Below are positions 8,457-18,084 of a stretch of 64,000 nucleotides of DNA, piece after piece. Source of the DNA: Allobosea sp. ASV33 (lineage in GTDB: Bacteria; Pseudomonadota; Alphaproteobacteria; Rhizobiales; Beijerinckiaceae); the NCBI RefSeq assembly GCF_016428755.1, contig NZ_JAELTI010000002.1, positions 62,001 to 126,000 of the forward strand, given 5' to 3'. The position numbers and the translations under genes were made by a program. Below the pieces are notes generated by a model. It was not told the origin of the DNA and searched no databases. It worked only from the letters and a program-made list of their open reading frames with translations. The first letter of the stretch is position 1. The number at the start of each line of letters is the position of its first letter.

Positions 8457-11372
8457 CTACTGGCAGGCTTCGCAGGTGGGATCATCGATCGAACAGGCGT
8501 TGGGGACCGCCATGCCGTTCTCCAGCGGGATATCGACGATGATCGGCGCTGCCGCCTTGGCCGGGACCGGCACGGTGGCCGAGACGGCGTTGAGCTTGCC
8601 GTCGGTGCCCTTCAGCGTCGACTTCTCGACATGGGTCGCCGACAGCGCGCGCAGGTAATAGGTCGTCTTCAGGCCCAGCCGCCATGCCAGGCGGTAGGCC
8701 TCGTCGAGCTTCCGGCCGGAGGGCTGCGCCATGTAGAGGTTCAGCGACTGGCCCTGGTCGATCCATTTCTGCCGGCGGGCGGCGGCCTTGATCAGCCATT
8801 CCGTCGGGATCTCGAAGGAGGTGGCGTAGAGCGCCTTGAGATCGGCCGGGACGCGGTCGATCCCGCTGACCTTGCCGTCATAGTATTTGAGGTCAGAGAC
8901 CATCACCTCGTCCCAAAGCCCCCTCGCCTTCAGGTCGTGGACGAGCCCGGCATTCACCACCGTGAAGTCGCCCGACATGTTCGCCTTGACGTAGAGCTGG
9001 CTGTAGGACGGCTCGATCGACTGGGAGACGCCGACGATGTTGGAGATCGTCGCAGTCGGCGCGATCGCCATCGTGTTCGAGTTGCGCATGCCGGTGGTCT
9101 TCACCCGCTCGCGCAGGCTCTCCCAGTCCAGTGTCGAGGAGCGATCCAGCTCGACATCGCCGTCGCGGGCCTCCGAGAGGATGTCGAGCGAGTCGATCGG
9201 CAGGATACCCTTCGACCAGAGCGAACCCTCGAAGCTCGGATAGCGCCCGCGCTCGGCGGCGAGATCGACCGAGGCCGAGATCGCATGGAAGCTGATCACC
9301 TCCATCGACGTATCGGCGAAGGCGACGGCGCCTTCCGAGGCCGCCGGCAGACGCAGTGTCTGGAGCGCGTCCTGGAAACCCATCAGCCCCAAGCCCACCG
9401 GGCGATGGCGCAGGTTCGAGCGGCGTGCCTCGGGGATCGTGTAGAAATTGATGTCGACGACGTTGTCGAGCATCCGCATCGCAGTCTTCACGGTGCGGGC
9501 CAGCCGCGCCTGATCCAGCCCCTCCGCAGTGACATGCGCGGCGAGGTTCACCGAGCCGAGATTGCAGACCGCGACCTCGTCGGCCGAGGTGTTGAGCGTG
9601 ATCTCAGTGCAGAGGTTCGAGGAATGCACCACGCCGGCATGCTGCTGCGGCGAGCGCAGATTGCAGGCGTCCTTGAAGGTGATCCAGGGATGGCCGGTTT
9701 CGAACAGCATGGTCAGCATGCGCCGCCAGAGGTCGAGCGCCTTCACCCGTTTGAAGACCTTGATCTGGCCAGCGGCTACCTTCGCCTCATAAGCCTCGTA
9801 GGCCGTCTTGAATGGCTTGCCATAGAGGTCGTGCAGGTCCGGCACCTCGTCCGGCGAGAACAGCGTCCAGTCGGCGCCGGCCTCGACGCGCTGCATGAAC
9901 AGGTCGGGAATCCAGTTCGCCGTGTTCATGTCATGGGTGCGGCGGCGGTCGTCGCCGGTGTTCTTCCGGAGATCGAGGAACTCCTCGATATCGACATGCC
10001 AGGTCTCGAGATAGGCGCAGACCGCGCCCTTGCGCTTGCCGCCCTGGTTGACCGCGATGGCCGTGTCGTTGGCGACCTTCAGGAACGGCACGACGCCCTG
10101 GCTCTCGCCGTTCGTGCCCTTGATGTGAGCGCCAAGGCCCCGCACCGGCGTCCAGTCATTTCCGAGGCCGCCGGAATATTTGGCCAGCAGCGCATTGTCC
10201 TTCACCGCCTTGAAGATGCCGTCGAGATCGTCGGCGACCGTGGTCAGGAAGCAGGAAGAGAGCTGCGGCCGCAGCGTTCCCGAATTGAACAGGGTCGGCG
10301 TCGAGGCCATGAAGTCGAAGGACGACAGCAGGTCGTAGAACTCGATCGCCCGCGCCTCCCGGTCGATCTCTCGCAGCGCCAGCCCCATGGCGACGCGCAT
10401 GAAGAAGGCCTGCGGCAACTCGAAACGATTGCCGCGAACATGCAGGAAATAGCGGTCGTAGAGCGTCTGGAAGCCGAGATAGTCGAATTGCAGATCGCGC
10501 TCCGGCTTCAGCGCCGCCGAGATGCGGGCGATGTCGAAGCGGCCGAGCTCGGGGTCGATCAGCTCGTTCTCGATGCCGGTCTTGAGGTAGGCCGAGAAAT
10601 ACTCGCCATAGCCGGCGGCCATCTCTTCCTGCGACGCCTGCTCGGCATGGCCGTGGACGAAGCTCAGCGCCTCGCGACGGAGCTTGTCGAGCAGCAGGCG
10701 GGCCGAGACCTTGGCATAGTTCGGCTCGCTCTCGATCAGCGTCCGCGCCGCCAGGATCGGCGCCAGCGCCAGTTCGTCGAGGGAGATGCCGTCATAGAGG
10801 TTGCGGCGGGTTTCGGTCAGGATCGGCCCGGCCGAAACACCGTCGAGATCGGCGCAGGCCTCGCGCACCACCTTGTCGAGGCGCGCGGCGTCGAGCGGAA
10901 CGAGCGTTCCGTCGGCAACCTTCATATGCAGCGACGGCACCGCAACGGCGGAAGGCTTCGTCTCGGCGACCGCCTTGGCGCGCTCCCGCGCCCGCTCCTC
11001 GCGATAAAGCACATAGGCACGGGCGACCTTGTGGTGCTCGCCGCGCATCAGCGCGAGCTCGACCTGATCCTGCACGTCCTCGATGTGGAAGGTGCGGCCG
11101 TTCGCGGCCCGGCGGGTCAGTCCCGCCACGACCTGCTCGGTCATTTCCGCGACGGCTTCATGGATTCGACGCGAGGCGGCAGCATTTGACCCCTCGACCG
11201 CCAGGAACGCCTTGGTCAGCGCGACGGATATCTTCGATGGATCGAACGGCGTGACCGCACCGTTGCGGCGAATGACCTGGTAACCGGGTTCACTGCCGGA
11301 TGCCTTGGTGACCGCGAGATCGGCAGCCGGAGGAACGGCAACCGGCCGCTCGGCTTCAAGAGAAAGAGACAT
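8457..11372 (-). CDS. nrdA: Ribonucleoside-diphosphate reductase alpha subunit
   Basis: Catalytic subunit, 971 residues from the chosen ATG at 11372; the open frame extends to 11492, but that stretch runs into the riboswitch core. Two ATP-cone-like segments are visible at the N-terminus ([18 protein letters not shown], then [18 protein letters not shown]), fitting a large class I enzyme with dATP control. The catalytic barrel shows SSCFLTT (first redox Cys), NLCTEITLN (radical Cys and Glu), and VCNLGSVNL (second redox Cys). The C-terminal tail ends DDPTCEACQ, the CxxC that re-reduces the active site. It reduces ribonucleotides with the class Ic NrdB encoded next. Confidence 0.95.
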   Translation of the reverse strand: MSLSLEAERPVAVPPAADLAVTKASGSEPGYQVIRRNGAVTPFDPSKISVALTKAFLAVEGSNAAASRRIHEAVAEMTEQVVAGLTRRAANGRTFHIEDVQDQVELALMRGEHHKVARAYVLYREERARERAKAVAETKPSAVAVPSLHMKVADGTLVPLDAARLDKVVREACADLDGVSAGPILTETRRNLYDGISLDELALAPILAARTLIESEPNYAKVSARLLLDKLRREALSFVHGHAEQASQEEMAAGYGEYFSAYLKTGIENELIDPELGRFDIARISAALKPERDLQFDYLGFQTLYDRYFLHVRGNRFELPQAFFMRVAMGLALREIDREARAIEFYDLLSSFDFMASTPTLFNSGTLRPQLSSCFLTTVADDLDGIFKAVKDNALLAKYSGGLGNDWTPVRGLGAHIKGTNGESQGVVPFLKVANDTAIAVNQGGKRKGAVCAYLETWHVDIEEFLDLRKNTGDDRRRTHDMNTANWIPDLFMQRVEAGADWTLFSPDEVPDLHDLYGKPFKTAYEAYEAKVAAGQIKVFKRVKALDLWRRMLTMLFETGHPWITFKDACNLRSPQQHAGVVHSSNLCTEITLNTSADEVAVCNLGSVNLAAHVTAEGLDQARLARTVKTAMRMLDNVVDINFYTIPEARRSNLRHRPVGLGLMGFQDALQTLRLPAASEGAVAFADTSMEVISFHAISASVDLAAERGRYPSFEGSLWSKGILPIDSLDILSEARDGDVELDRSSTLDWESLRERVKTTGMRNSNTMAIAPTATISNIVGVSQSIEPSYSQLYVKANMSGDFTVVNAGLVHDLKARGLWDEVMVSDLKYYDGKVSGIDRVPADLKALYATSFEIPTEWLIKAAARRQKWIDQGQSLNLYMAQPSGRKLDEAYRLAWRLGLKTTYYLRALSATHVEKSTLKGTDGKLNAVSATVPVPAKAAAPIIVDIPLENGMAVPNACSIDDPTCEACQ

Positions 11373-11496
11373 GGCATCAACCCCAAATGTTGGGGGCAAA
11401 GGCCAGAGCGGTTGCGTCGAGAAGGCGCGCGACACCACAAGGCCGCGACCTGCCAAGCGCACCACCGGGACACCCCGCCCGAGGACGTTCACTAGG

Positions 11497-11665
11497 TCGC
11501 GGCAGGTCTCCTGGCTCGCGGGTCAGCGCTCTGGTCCCGTCTTCCCAAAGCCTTTCGGCTTCAGTGACTTTGCTGGGCCCAGAACTCGCCGCTTACAGTT
11601 GCGGGGGCAGCGCCGGTATCGCACCGGCTTCCCTCTTAGCTCTCGATCTTGCGATTCGAGAGACC
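11497..11665 (-). ncRNA. Cobalamin riboswitch upstream of nrdAB
   Basis: On the minus strand this stretch has the landmarks of the AdoCbl riboswitch in order: a GAAGCCGGTGCGATACCGGC region, GCTGCCCCCGCAACTGTAAG core, a CACTG/GCCGAAAGGC/TGGGAAGACG middle part, and finally the B12 box GCCAGGAGACCTGCC at 11501-11515. It ends about 130 bases before the nrdA start. The known logic in Streptomyces and some Proteobacteria is that B12 shuts off the B12-independent class I reductase when a B12-dependent class II enzyme can work. I did not resolve the expression platform (terminator or ribosome-site masking). Confidence 0.95.
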
Positions 11666-11670
11666 ATCGA

Positions 11671-11686
11671 CCCCTATATTTAGTGG
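11671..11686 (-). promoter_or_regulatory. Possible NrdR box / promoter element of nrdAB
   Basis: The minus strand reads CCACTAAATATAGGGG, matching the NrdR box (ACACWATATATWGTGT) at about 12 of 16 positions, immediately upstream of the riboswitch where the nrdAB promoter should be. NrdR boxes usually come in pairs about 31 bases apart; I could not find a convincing partner, so this is tentative. The AT-rich centre could equally be the -10 region. Confidence 0.35.
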
Positions 11687-11722
11687 CCAAGGCCTTGCAA
11701 GTGTCAATCGGTCGTAAGCCCC

Positions 11723-12322
11723 CTAGCCGGATACCTGTGAAGAGCGGAGATCGATGTCGCGAGTCCCGACGCGGTCCCGTTCCCGCCATTCGGCGATGAT
11801 GTCGGGAGCCTGCGCCAGGCGTGCGATCCTGTCAGGTGGATGGAGAGGAAAGTGAATATCCTGCTTTCCTCGGCGAAATGATGCACTTCCCGAGATCGGC
11901 AGCCTACCATCCTTGATCCAACGCCGGCGTTCCCGGGAAGAGATTTCAAGGAGTTCATCGACCACCCGCGGGTGCAGACGTTCCCTTCGAAACTCGTCCA
12001 CACGTCGGTTCAGGTCGCTCAACAAGCGCTTTATGTTCGCTTCCGGCTCGCTCCCATCGAACACTGCGGAAACCTCATGTTCGTTGGCGACGAGAGACAG
12101 CGGTTTCGCGTGGCGGATCATCCGCCCGATGATCCGACGGAGTTCCTTTGCGCGCATTCGCGAGCCAAGCGTCGCATCGCGGGGGATGCGGCTCGTCAGG
12201 CGGTAACCATCGTCGCATTCTTCCAGCGTCGCGCATCGGCTCCGCTCATCGAGCGCCTTCATCCCGAACCCATCGTCTCCGCCCGTCAGCCCGCTCGACC
12301 GCGCTCCCCCCGGTCCGATCAC
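11723..12322 (-). CDS. Hypothetical protein, basic, operon partner of acyl regulator
   Basis: I do not recognise a named family. The open frame gives up to 199 residues from a GTG at 12322; an ATG at 12262 (MKALDERSRC) is an alternative start. It is rich in Arg and charged residues, with a mid segment MRAKELRRIIGRMIRHAKPL and a C-terminal part containing LLEISSRERRRWIKDGRLP, which has the look of a short helix-turn-helix or MerR-like recognition unit, then HFPLHPPDRIARL. It lies 13 bases after the acyl-responsive regulator in the same direction, so the two are likely co-transcribed. A DNA-binding accessory role is inference only. Confidence 0.6.
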   Translation of the reverse strand: MIGPGGARSSGLTGGDDGFGMKALDERSRCATLEECDDGYRLTSRIPRDATLGSRMRAKELRRIIGRMIRHAKPLSLVANEHEVSAVFDGSEPEANIKRLLSDLNRRVDEFRRERLHPRVVDELLEISSRERRRWIKDGRLPISGSASFRRGKQDIHFPLHPPDRIARLAQAPDIIAEWRERDRVGTRDIDLRSSQVSG

Positions 12323-12335
12323 GCCTGCCCAGGCT

Positions 12336-13757
12336 TTATTTCACCGCGTACGGCGCAAACGCGCTTCTCTGTTCGTCCACATGCAGCGGCCGTCCGACCG
12401 GAGGAAACGCGCGCTGGGGACAGGCCGGGCGTTCGCAAATCCTGCATCCGGCGCCGATTGGCGTCGCAGCATCGCCGTTCGTCAAGTCGAGGCCATCGGA
12501 ATAGACTAGGCGGCCCGCGTGGCGCAGGTCGCAGCCCAGGGCAACCGCAAAGGTCTTCCGGGGCTGGTGATAGCTTCCTCTGCCTCGGGAAACCGAGCGC
12601 GCCACCCAGAGATAGGTACGATCATCGGGCATCCGCGCCACCTGCGTCAGCACGCGACCAGGTTGGGCGAAGGCGTCATAGACGTTCCAGAGCGGGCAAG
12701 TTCCGCCGACCCGGGAGAAATGGAAATCCGTGGCCGATTGCCGTTTCGAGATGTTCCCGGCTCGATCGACACGGATGAAGAAGAACGGCACGCCCTGGGC
12801 ACCCGGCCGCTGCAAGGTCGAGAGCCGATGGCAGATGGTCTCGAATCCAACGCCAAATCGTTGGCCGAGAAGCTCGATATCGTATCGACACGCTTCCGCG
12901 GCCTTCAGGACGGTCCGATAGGGCAGCATCAGCGCCCCGGCGAAATAGTTGGCGAGTCCGATGCGGGCCAGGCGGCGGGAGTCATCGCTGCCGAAGCGGC
13001 CGGTCGCGACGAGATCGTCGATCGCTTCCCTGTGCTCCAGGAAGGCAAGTTGGGTCGCAATCTGGAAGGCGCGCTGCCCTTTCTCCAGATGGGAGGACAG
13101 CCGGAGCACGCCCTCCGCCGGATCGAAATGGCGCTGGCCGTCGTCCTCGCCGTTGAGTTTCAGATGGGCGACCCGAGTCGCATGCTTCGCTTGCAGGCGT
13201 TCGACCAGCGGCGCCTCAGCGTCCGCTCCATCGGCCCCGAGCTCCCGCGCGATCGCCTCGGCCGCCTGATCGAGCAAATCGATATGGTTATGCCGCTCAT
13301 AGAAGAAGTCCCGCACCTCCTCGAACGGCGTCGAGACCGTCGTGGTCAGCGTGGATTGACGGTCGTCACCCATCCGCAACGCCAACGCGGCGGATTGTTC
13401 GAGCGCGCTGCGATAGCGCCGATGAAGCGTAACGAGTGCCCGCCCGACGGCGGGCATGTTGGAGGCGAGTTCGCGCAACTCCGCCGTGGCAATCTGCTCG
13501 CCGATGCCCGGATCGGTCAGCGCCTCCCGCAGATCCCCGATGAGCCGCGCTTCGTCATCCTCGGAGAAGAGCTGCACATCGACGCCGAAGGCGGCATTCA
13601 GCCTGAGCAGGACCGGTACCGTCAGTGGCCGCTGGTTGTTCTCGAGCTGATTGAGATAGCTCAGCGATAGGCCGAGCGCCGAGGCAAGCGCGGCTTGAGT
13701 CAGGCGGCGCTCCTCGCGCAGTCGCTTGATGCGAACGCCCATGAAAGCCTTCTTCAT
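12336..13757 (-). CDS. Short-chain fatty acyl transcriptional regulator (XRE + IrrE-like)
   Basis: A 473-residue regulator of the ScfR/RamB/PrpR-type family. The start at 13757 has a strong GAGGGAAGG ribosome site. Residues 5-60 form an XRE helix-turn-helix (MGVRIKRLREERRLTQ, LGLSLSYLNQLENNQRPL). The middle is an ImmA/IrrE-like domain without an obvious active-site HEXXH. The C-terminal domain ends with CRICERPACPQRAFPP, a Cys cluster typical of the family. Such proteins sense acyl-CoA or methylcitrate-pathway intermediates and control propionate or acetate genes. It is transcribed away from the thioesterase-prpDCB operon with repeated TTCGCAA sites between them, so it almost certainly controls that operon and itself. 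Confidence 0.9.
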   Translation of the reverse strand: MKKAFMGVRIKRLREERRLTQAALASALGLSLSYLNQLENNQRPLTVPVLLRLNAAFGVDVQLFSEDDEARLIGDLREALTDPGIGEQIATAELRELASNMPAVGRALVTLHRRYRSALEQSAALALRMGDDRQSTLTTTVSTPFEEVRDFFYERHNHIDLLDQAAEAIARELGADGADAEAPLVERLQAKHATRVAHLKLNGEDDGQRHFDPAEGVLRLSSHLEKGQRAFQIATQLAFLEHREAIDDLVATGRFGSDDSRRLARIGLANYFAGALMLPYRTVLKAAEACRYDIELLGQRFGVGFETICHRLSTLQRPGAQGVPFFFIRVDRAGNISKRQSATDFHFSRVGGTCPLWNVYDAFAQPGRVLTQVARMPDDRTYLWVARSVSRGRGSYHQPRKTFAVALGCDLRHAGRLVYSDGLDLTNGDAATPIGAGCRICERPACPQRAFPPVGRPLHVDEQRSAFAPYAVK

Positions 13758-13783
13758 GGCCTTCCCTCGCAACCCACGGCGTC

Positions 13784-13874
13784 TTCGCAATCTTTGCAAC
13801 TTCGCCGCCCCACCTTCGCAAAACTCCGCAATTTCAGCCCTTTATGCGTCACCCCCTTCGCAGATATTGCGAAG
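13784..13874. promoter_or_regulatory. Operator cluster of the acyl regulator
   Basis: The divergent region holds three related sites. TTCGCAATCTTTGCAA lies at 13784-13799, TTCGCAAAACTCCGCAA at 13815-13831, and a perfect inverted repeat CTTCGCA-GATAT-TGCGAAG at 13856-13874. The half-site TTYGCAA resembles the TTTGCAA-type sequences bound by RamB/ScfR-class regulators. The palindrome is about 36 bases before the thioesterase ATG; the other two are nearer the regulator gene, which fits repression or activation in one direction and autoregulation in the other. Confidence 0.7.
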
Positions 13875-13909
13875 TCGACTGACGATTGCAAGCGGATGAG
13901 CACGACAGC

Positions 13910-14344
13910 ATGTCGATATCGGCACCCCGGAAGACCGGAGGCGAGGAAGCGCCGACGCGCTTCGTGGAAATGATTTTTCCGGAACAGGCCAACCATTACG
14001 GCACACTTTTCGGCGGCCATGTGCTGAGCCTGATGGGAAAGGCCGCCTTCGTCGCCGCGACACGCCGGGCGCGTTGCGCCGTCGTCATGGCGACCTCGGA
14101 GAAGGTCGAATTCCATGAACCCGTGAGGGTCGGTGAACTCGTCGAACTCAGTGCCGAGGTTACCCGGGTCGGCCGGTCCTCCATGACCGTGACGATCGAG
14201 GTCATCGCCGAGGCATTGATCTCCGGCGAACGCCGCCTCGCGGTGCGTGGCGCGTTCGAGATGGTGGCCGTGGCCGCAAACGGCCGACCCATCCGCATTC
14301 CGGTTTCATCAACCTCCACACCGCCCCAGGAAGTTCTGTCGTGA
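13910..14344 (+). CDS. Acyl-CoA thioesterase, hotdog fold (YciA-type)
   Basis: A 144-residue hotdog-fold thioesterase starting at the ATG at 13910. Signature segments are [15 protein letters not shown] (the helix and loop with the catalytic Asn/His region), [20 protein letters not shown], and [15 protein letters not shown], as in the YciA/BFIT group that hydrolyses short- and medium-chain acyl-CoAs. It overlaps prpD by 4 bases (GTGA), so it is the first gene of the propionate operon. A likely role is relief of toxic propionyl- or methylcitryl-CoA accumulation, but that is inference. Confidence 0.9.
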   Translation: MSISAPRKTGGEEAPTRFVEMIFPEQANHYGTLFGGHVLSLMGKAAFVAATRRARCAVVMATSEKVEFHEPVRVGELVELSAEVTRVGRSSMTVTIEVIAEALISGERRLAVRGAFEMVAVAANGRPIRIPVSSTSTPPQEVLS

Positions 14345-15891
14345 AGCAGCACAGCGTCCGCACCCACAAATCCGCAGAGCATCTGCCGCGCCCGGCGCAG
14401 CTTGCCTGGAAGCTTGCCGAGCTGGCCGCCGATCCCGTGCCGGTCGAGCCCGCCGTCGTCGAAATGATCGGCAACCGCATCATCGACAATGCCGCGGTCG
14501 CTGCGGCCTCGCTGATACGCCGCCCGGTCACCAGCGCCCGGACGCAGGCACTCGCCCACCCCTTCAAGCCCGGCGCGACCGTGTTCGGCCTGTCGGCGCA
14601 CCGCCGCGTATCTCCGGAATGGGCGGCTTGGGCCAATGGCGTCGCCGTCCGCGAGCTCGATTTCCACGACACCTTCCTCGCCGCCGACTACTCCCATCCC
14701 GGAGACAACATCCCGCCGGTGCTCGCGGTCGCCCAGCATTGCGGGCTCGACGGCGCGGCGTTGGTTCGAGGTCTCGCTGCGGCGTATGAAATCCATGTCG
14801 ACCTGGTGAAGGGCATCTGCCTGCACGAGCACAAGATCGACCACATCGCCCATCTCGGCCCGGCGGCGGCAGCAGGCATCGGTACCGCCCTCAACCTCCC
14901 GGTCGAAACGATCTACCAGGCGGTGCAGCAGGCGCTGCACGTCACCACCACGACGCGCCAGTCGCGCAAGGGCGAGATTTCGAGCTGGAAGGCCTATGCC
15001 CCCGCCTTCGCGGGAAAGATGGCGGTCGAGGCCGTCGACCGCGTCATGCGTGGCGAAGGCGCTCCCTCACCGGCCTGGGAAGGCGAGGACGGCTTCATCG
15101 CCTGGCTGCTCTCGGGCCCGAAGGCTGAGTACCAGGTGCCGCTGCCGGAAAAGGGCGAGCCCAAGCGTGCCATCCTGGAGACCTACACCAAGGAGCACTC
15201 GGCCGAGTACCAGAGCCAGGCGCTGATCGACCTCGCCCGCCGCATGGGCCCGAAGATCGTCGATCTCTCGCGGGTGAAGAGCGTCGTCATCCACACCAGC
15301 CATCACACCCATTACGTCATCGGCACCGGCGCGGGCGACCCGCAGAAGATGGACCCGAAGGCGAGCCGCGAGACGCTCGACCACTCGATCATGTACATCT
15401 TCGCCGTAGCGCTCGAGGACGGCGGCTGGCACCACGAGCGCTCCTATACGCCCGAGCGCGCCAACCGCCCCGAGACGGTGGCGCTCTGGCACAAGATCTC
15501 GACGGTCGAGGATCCGGAGTGGACGCGGCGCTATCACAACCATGATCCCAAAGAGAAGGCGTTCGGCGGCCGCGTCGTCGTCACGCTTCAGGACGGGTCA
15601 GCCGTCACCGACGAGCTCGCCATCGCCGATGCGCATCCGCTCGGCGCCCGCCCCTTCGCCCGCGCCCAGTACATCGAGAAGTTCCGCACGCTGGCCGAGG
15701 GCATCGTCTCCGCCGCCGAGCAGGAGCGCTTCCTCGGCGCCGTCGCGCGGCTGGAGCGGCTCAAGGCGGACGATCTCGCGAGCCTGAACTTCGCGGTCGA
15801 TCCCAGTCTGCTCGGCGCGCGCACCACCGGCATCTTCGATTGGAACGGCGGCCATGGCGAGGCCCGCTCCGGGCTTTCCGTCGTGGCCTGA
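14341..15891 (+). CDS. prpD: 2-methylcitrate dehydratase (MmgE/PrpD family)
   Basis: A 516-residue MmgE/PrpD protein with a GTG start inside the stop of the thioesterase gene. It contains the family helical-domain segment [20 protein letters not shown], with the active-site region Asp/His, and the later [11 protein letters not shown] and [15 protein letters not shown]. PrpD dehydrates 2-methylcitrate to 2-methyl-cis-aconitate; with PrpC and PrpB encoded directly after it, this assignment is firm. MmgE-type citrate dehydratases are close relatives, so some activity on citrate cannot be excluded. Confidence 0.93.
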   Translation: MKQHSVRTHKSAEHLPRPAQLAWKLAELAADPVPVEPAVVEMIGNRIIDNAAVAAASLIRRPVTSARTQALAHPFKPGATVFGLSAHRRVSPEWAAWANGVAVRELDFHDTFLAADYSHPGDNIPPVLAVAQHCGLDGAALVRGLAAAYEIHVDLVKGICLHEHKIDHIAHLGPAAAAGIGTALNLPVETIYQAVQQALHVTTTTRQSRKGEISSWKAYAPAFAGKMAVEAVDRVMRGEGAPSPAWEGEDGFIAWLLSGPKAEYQVPLPEKGEPKRAILETYTKEHSAEYQSQALIDLARRMGPKIVDLSRVKSVVIHTSHHTHYVIGTGAGDPQKMDPKASRETLDHSIMYIFAVALEDGGWHHERSYTPERANRPETVALWHKISTVEDPEWTRRYHNHDPKEKAFGGRVVVTLQDGSAVTDELAIADAHPLGARPFARAQYIEKFRTLAEGIVSAAEQERFLGAVARLERLKADDLASLNFAVDPSLLGARTTGIFDWNGGHGEARSGLSVVA

Positions 15892-15905
15892 CGAGGGAAG
15901 ATATC

Positions 15906-17093
15906 ATGAGTCAGGAAAGTATCGCACCGGCCAAGCCGGCTCCGAAGAAGTCCGTGGCGTTGTCCGGTGTCGTCGCCGGCAACACCGCCCTGTGCACCGT
16001 CGGGCGGACCGGCAACGACCTGCACTATCGCGGTTACGATATCCTCGATGTCGCCGAGACCTGTGAGTTCGAGGAGATCGCCCATCTTCTCGTTCACGGA
16101 GCGCTGCCGACGACGGCCGAGCTTTCAGCCTACAAGGTCAAGCTCCGCTCCCTGCGCGGCCTACCGGCGGCGGTGCGGGCTACTCTGGAAGCCATCCCGG
16201 CCGCGGCTCATCCGATGGACGTGATGCGCTCGGGCGTCTCGGCGCTCGGCTGCGTCCTCCCGGAGGCGCACGATCACAACCACCCCGGCGCGCGCGACAT
16301 CGCCGACCGATTGATGGCCTCTCTCGGTTCGATGCTGCTCTACTGGCATCATTTCGCCCAGAATGGTCGCCGGATCGAGGTGGAGACCGATGACGACAGC
16401 ATCGGCGGTCATTTCCTGCACCTGCTGCACGGCAAGCCCCCGAGCGCGGAGCATGTGCGGGCGATGCATACCTCGCTTGTCCTCTATGCCGAGCACGAGT
16501 TCAACGCCTCGACCTTCACCGCCCGCTCGATTGCAGGAACCGGCTCCGACATCTATTCGGCGATCACCGGAGCGATCGGCGCGCTGCGCGGGCCCAAGCA
16601 TGGCGGCGCCAACGAGGCAGCCTTCGACATCCAGAAGCGCTATGCCGATGCCGACGAGGCCGAGGCGGATATCCGCCGCCGGGTCGAGGCGAAGGAGGTC
16701 GTGATCGGCTTCGGCCATCCGGTCTATACCCTCGCCGATCCGCGCAATGCAGTGATCAAGGAAGTGGCGCGGCAGCTTTCGCGCCAAGCGGGCGCGATGA
16801 AAATGTTCGAGATTGCCGACCGGATCGAAGCGGTCATGGCCGAGACAAAGAAGATGTTCGCCAATCTCGACTGGTTCAGCGCGGTCTCCTACCACCTGCT
16901 CGGCGTTCCGACCGCAATGTTCACGCCACTCTTCGTGATCTCCCGCACCTCGGGCTGGGCCGCGCACATCATCGAGCAGCGGCAGGACAACAAGATCATC
17001 CGGCCTTCCGCCAACTATGTCGGCCCGGAAAACCTGCCCTTCGTGCCGCTGGAGGCGCGCGGTCGCACCGCCTCCCCGGCCCGGGCCGCGTAA
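15906..17093 (+). CDS. prpC: 2-methylcitrate synthase (citrate synthase family)
   Basis: A 395-residue citrate-synthase family enzyme. I start at 15906 ([10 protein letters not shown]) because a GAGGGA ribosome site precedes it, 14 bases after prpD. The catalytic residues are visible: His in [13 protein letters not shown], His in [14 protein letters not shown], and Asp in [14 protein letters not shown]. The short N-terminus ([17 protein letters not shown]) and the flanking prpD and prpB are typical of PrpC, which condenses propionyl-CoA with oxaloacetate in the cytoplasm. Confidence 0.94.
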   Translation: MSQESIAPAKPAPKKSVALSGVVAGNTALCTVGRTGNDLHYRGYDILDVAETCEFEEIAHLLVHGALPTTAELSAYKVKLRSLRGLPAAVRATLEAIPAAAHPMDVMRSGVSALGCVLPEAHDHNHPGARDIADRLMASLGSMLLYWHHFAQNGRRIEVETDDDSIGGHFLHLLHGKPPSAEHVRAMHTSLVLYAEHEFNASTFTARSIAGTGSDIYSAITGAIGALRGPKHGGANEAAFDIQKRYADADEAEADIRRRVEAKEVVIGFGHPVYTLADPRNAVIKEVARQLSRQAGAMKMFEIADRIEAVMAETKKMFANLDWFSAVSYHLLGVPTAMFTPLFVISRTSGWAAHIIEQRQDNKIIRPSANYVGPENLPFVPLEARGRTASPARAA

Positions 17094-17104
17094 GGAGATT
17101 GCAG

Positions 17105-18040
17105 ATGCCCTATCTCGTCGGTTCCGAAATCTCGGACCAGCCCGCAGGCCAGCGCTTCCGCGCCCTGGTCGAGCGTGGCGGCATTGCCCGCCTGCCTGGC
17201 GCCCATAATGGCATGGCCGCCCTCCAGGCCAAGGCTGCGGGCTTCGAGGGCCTCTATCTGTCCGGCGCAGCGATGACGGCATCGATGGGCATCCCCGATC
17301 TCGGCATCATCACCGTCGACGAGGTCGCCTTCTTCATACGTCAGATCGCCCGAGCCTCCGGCCTGCCGCTGCTTGTCGATGGCGACACCGGATACGGCGA
17401 GGCGCTCAATGTCATGCATATGGTGCGCGTGTTCGAGGAGGCGGGCGCAGGCGCCGTCCATATCGAGGACCAGCTCCTGCCCAAGAAATGCGGGCACCTC
17501 AACGACAAGAAGCTGGCCGATGCCCATGACATGGCGGCCAAGGTCGCTGCCTCAGCGAAGGCGCGTCGCCACCTCTACCTGATCGCCCGTACCGATGCGG
17601 CTGCGAGCGAAGGCATGGACGGCGCCGTCGCGCGGGCGAAGCTCTATGTGGAAGCCGGCGCCGACGCGATCTTCCCGGAGGCGTTGACCACTGCCGAGAT
17701 GTTCCGCGAGTTCGCTCGGCGCATGCCCGGCGTGCCGCTGCTCGCCAACATGACCGAGTTCGGCCGCACACCCTTCTTCACCGCCGACGAATTCGAGAGC
17801 ATGGGATACCGCATGGTAATCTGGCCGGTCTCCTCGCTGCGCGCCGCCAACAAGGCCCAGCAGCGTCTCTACACGACCATCGCGCGAGACGGCGGGACCC
17901 ACGCCATGGTCGATCAGATGCAGACCCGCGCGGAGCTCTACCAGACAATCGGGCTTGCCGATTACGAGACGCTCGACGCCTCGATCGTTGCCACGGTCAT
18001 TCCGGAAGGGATGCCGCAGCGCGATCGCAAGGCGTCGTGA
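17105..18040 (+). CDS. prpB: 2-methylisocitrate lyase
   Basis: A 311-residue lyase of the isocitrate lyase/PEP mutase family. The start is at 17105 behind AAGGAG; the prpC stop is 11 bases upstream. The active-site loop KKCGHLNDKKL, with the catalytic Cys, is the PrpB signature, and DGDTGYGEALNVM plus IEDQLLPKKCG supply the Mg2+ and substrate contacts. It splits 2-methylisocitrate to pyruvate and succinate, completing the methylcitrate cycle. Last gene of the operon; it faces metR with 44 bases between them and no obvious terminator hairpin. Confidence 0.95.
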   Translation: MPYLVGSEISDQPAGQRFRALVERGGIARLPGAHNGMAALQAKAAGFEGLYLSGAAMTASMGIPDLGIITVDEVAFFIRQIARASGLPLLVDGDTGYGEALNVMHMVRVFEEAGAGAVHIEDQLLPKKCGHLNDKKLADAHDMAAKVAASAKARRHLYLIARTDAAASEGMDGAVARAKLYVEAGADAIFPEALTTAEMFREFARRMPGVPLLANMTEFGRTPFFTADEFESMGYRMVIWPVSSLRAANKAQQRLYTTIARDGGTHAMVDQMQTRAELYQTIGLADYETLDASIVATVIPEGMPQRDRKAS

Positions 18041-18084
18041 CACGAGGGACGTCTGCGCGGTCGCGGATCGTTCGTCGGCATGAG

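Noticed and set aside
8631-11189. An 852-codon open frame antisense to nrdA
   Set aside because: It mirrors nrdA codon structure in a high-GC gene and has low-complexity Arg/Asp/Gly-rich translation with no domain.
12519-13670. A 383-codon frame antisense to the acyl regulator
   Set aside because: Shadow of the regulator gene; the regulator has clear XRE and Cys-cluster motifs.
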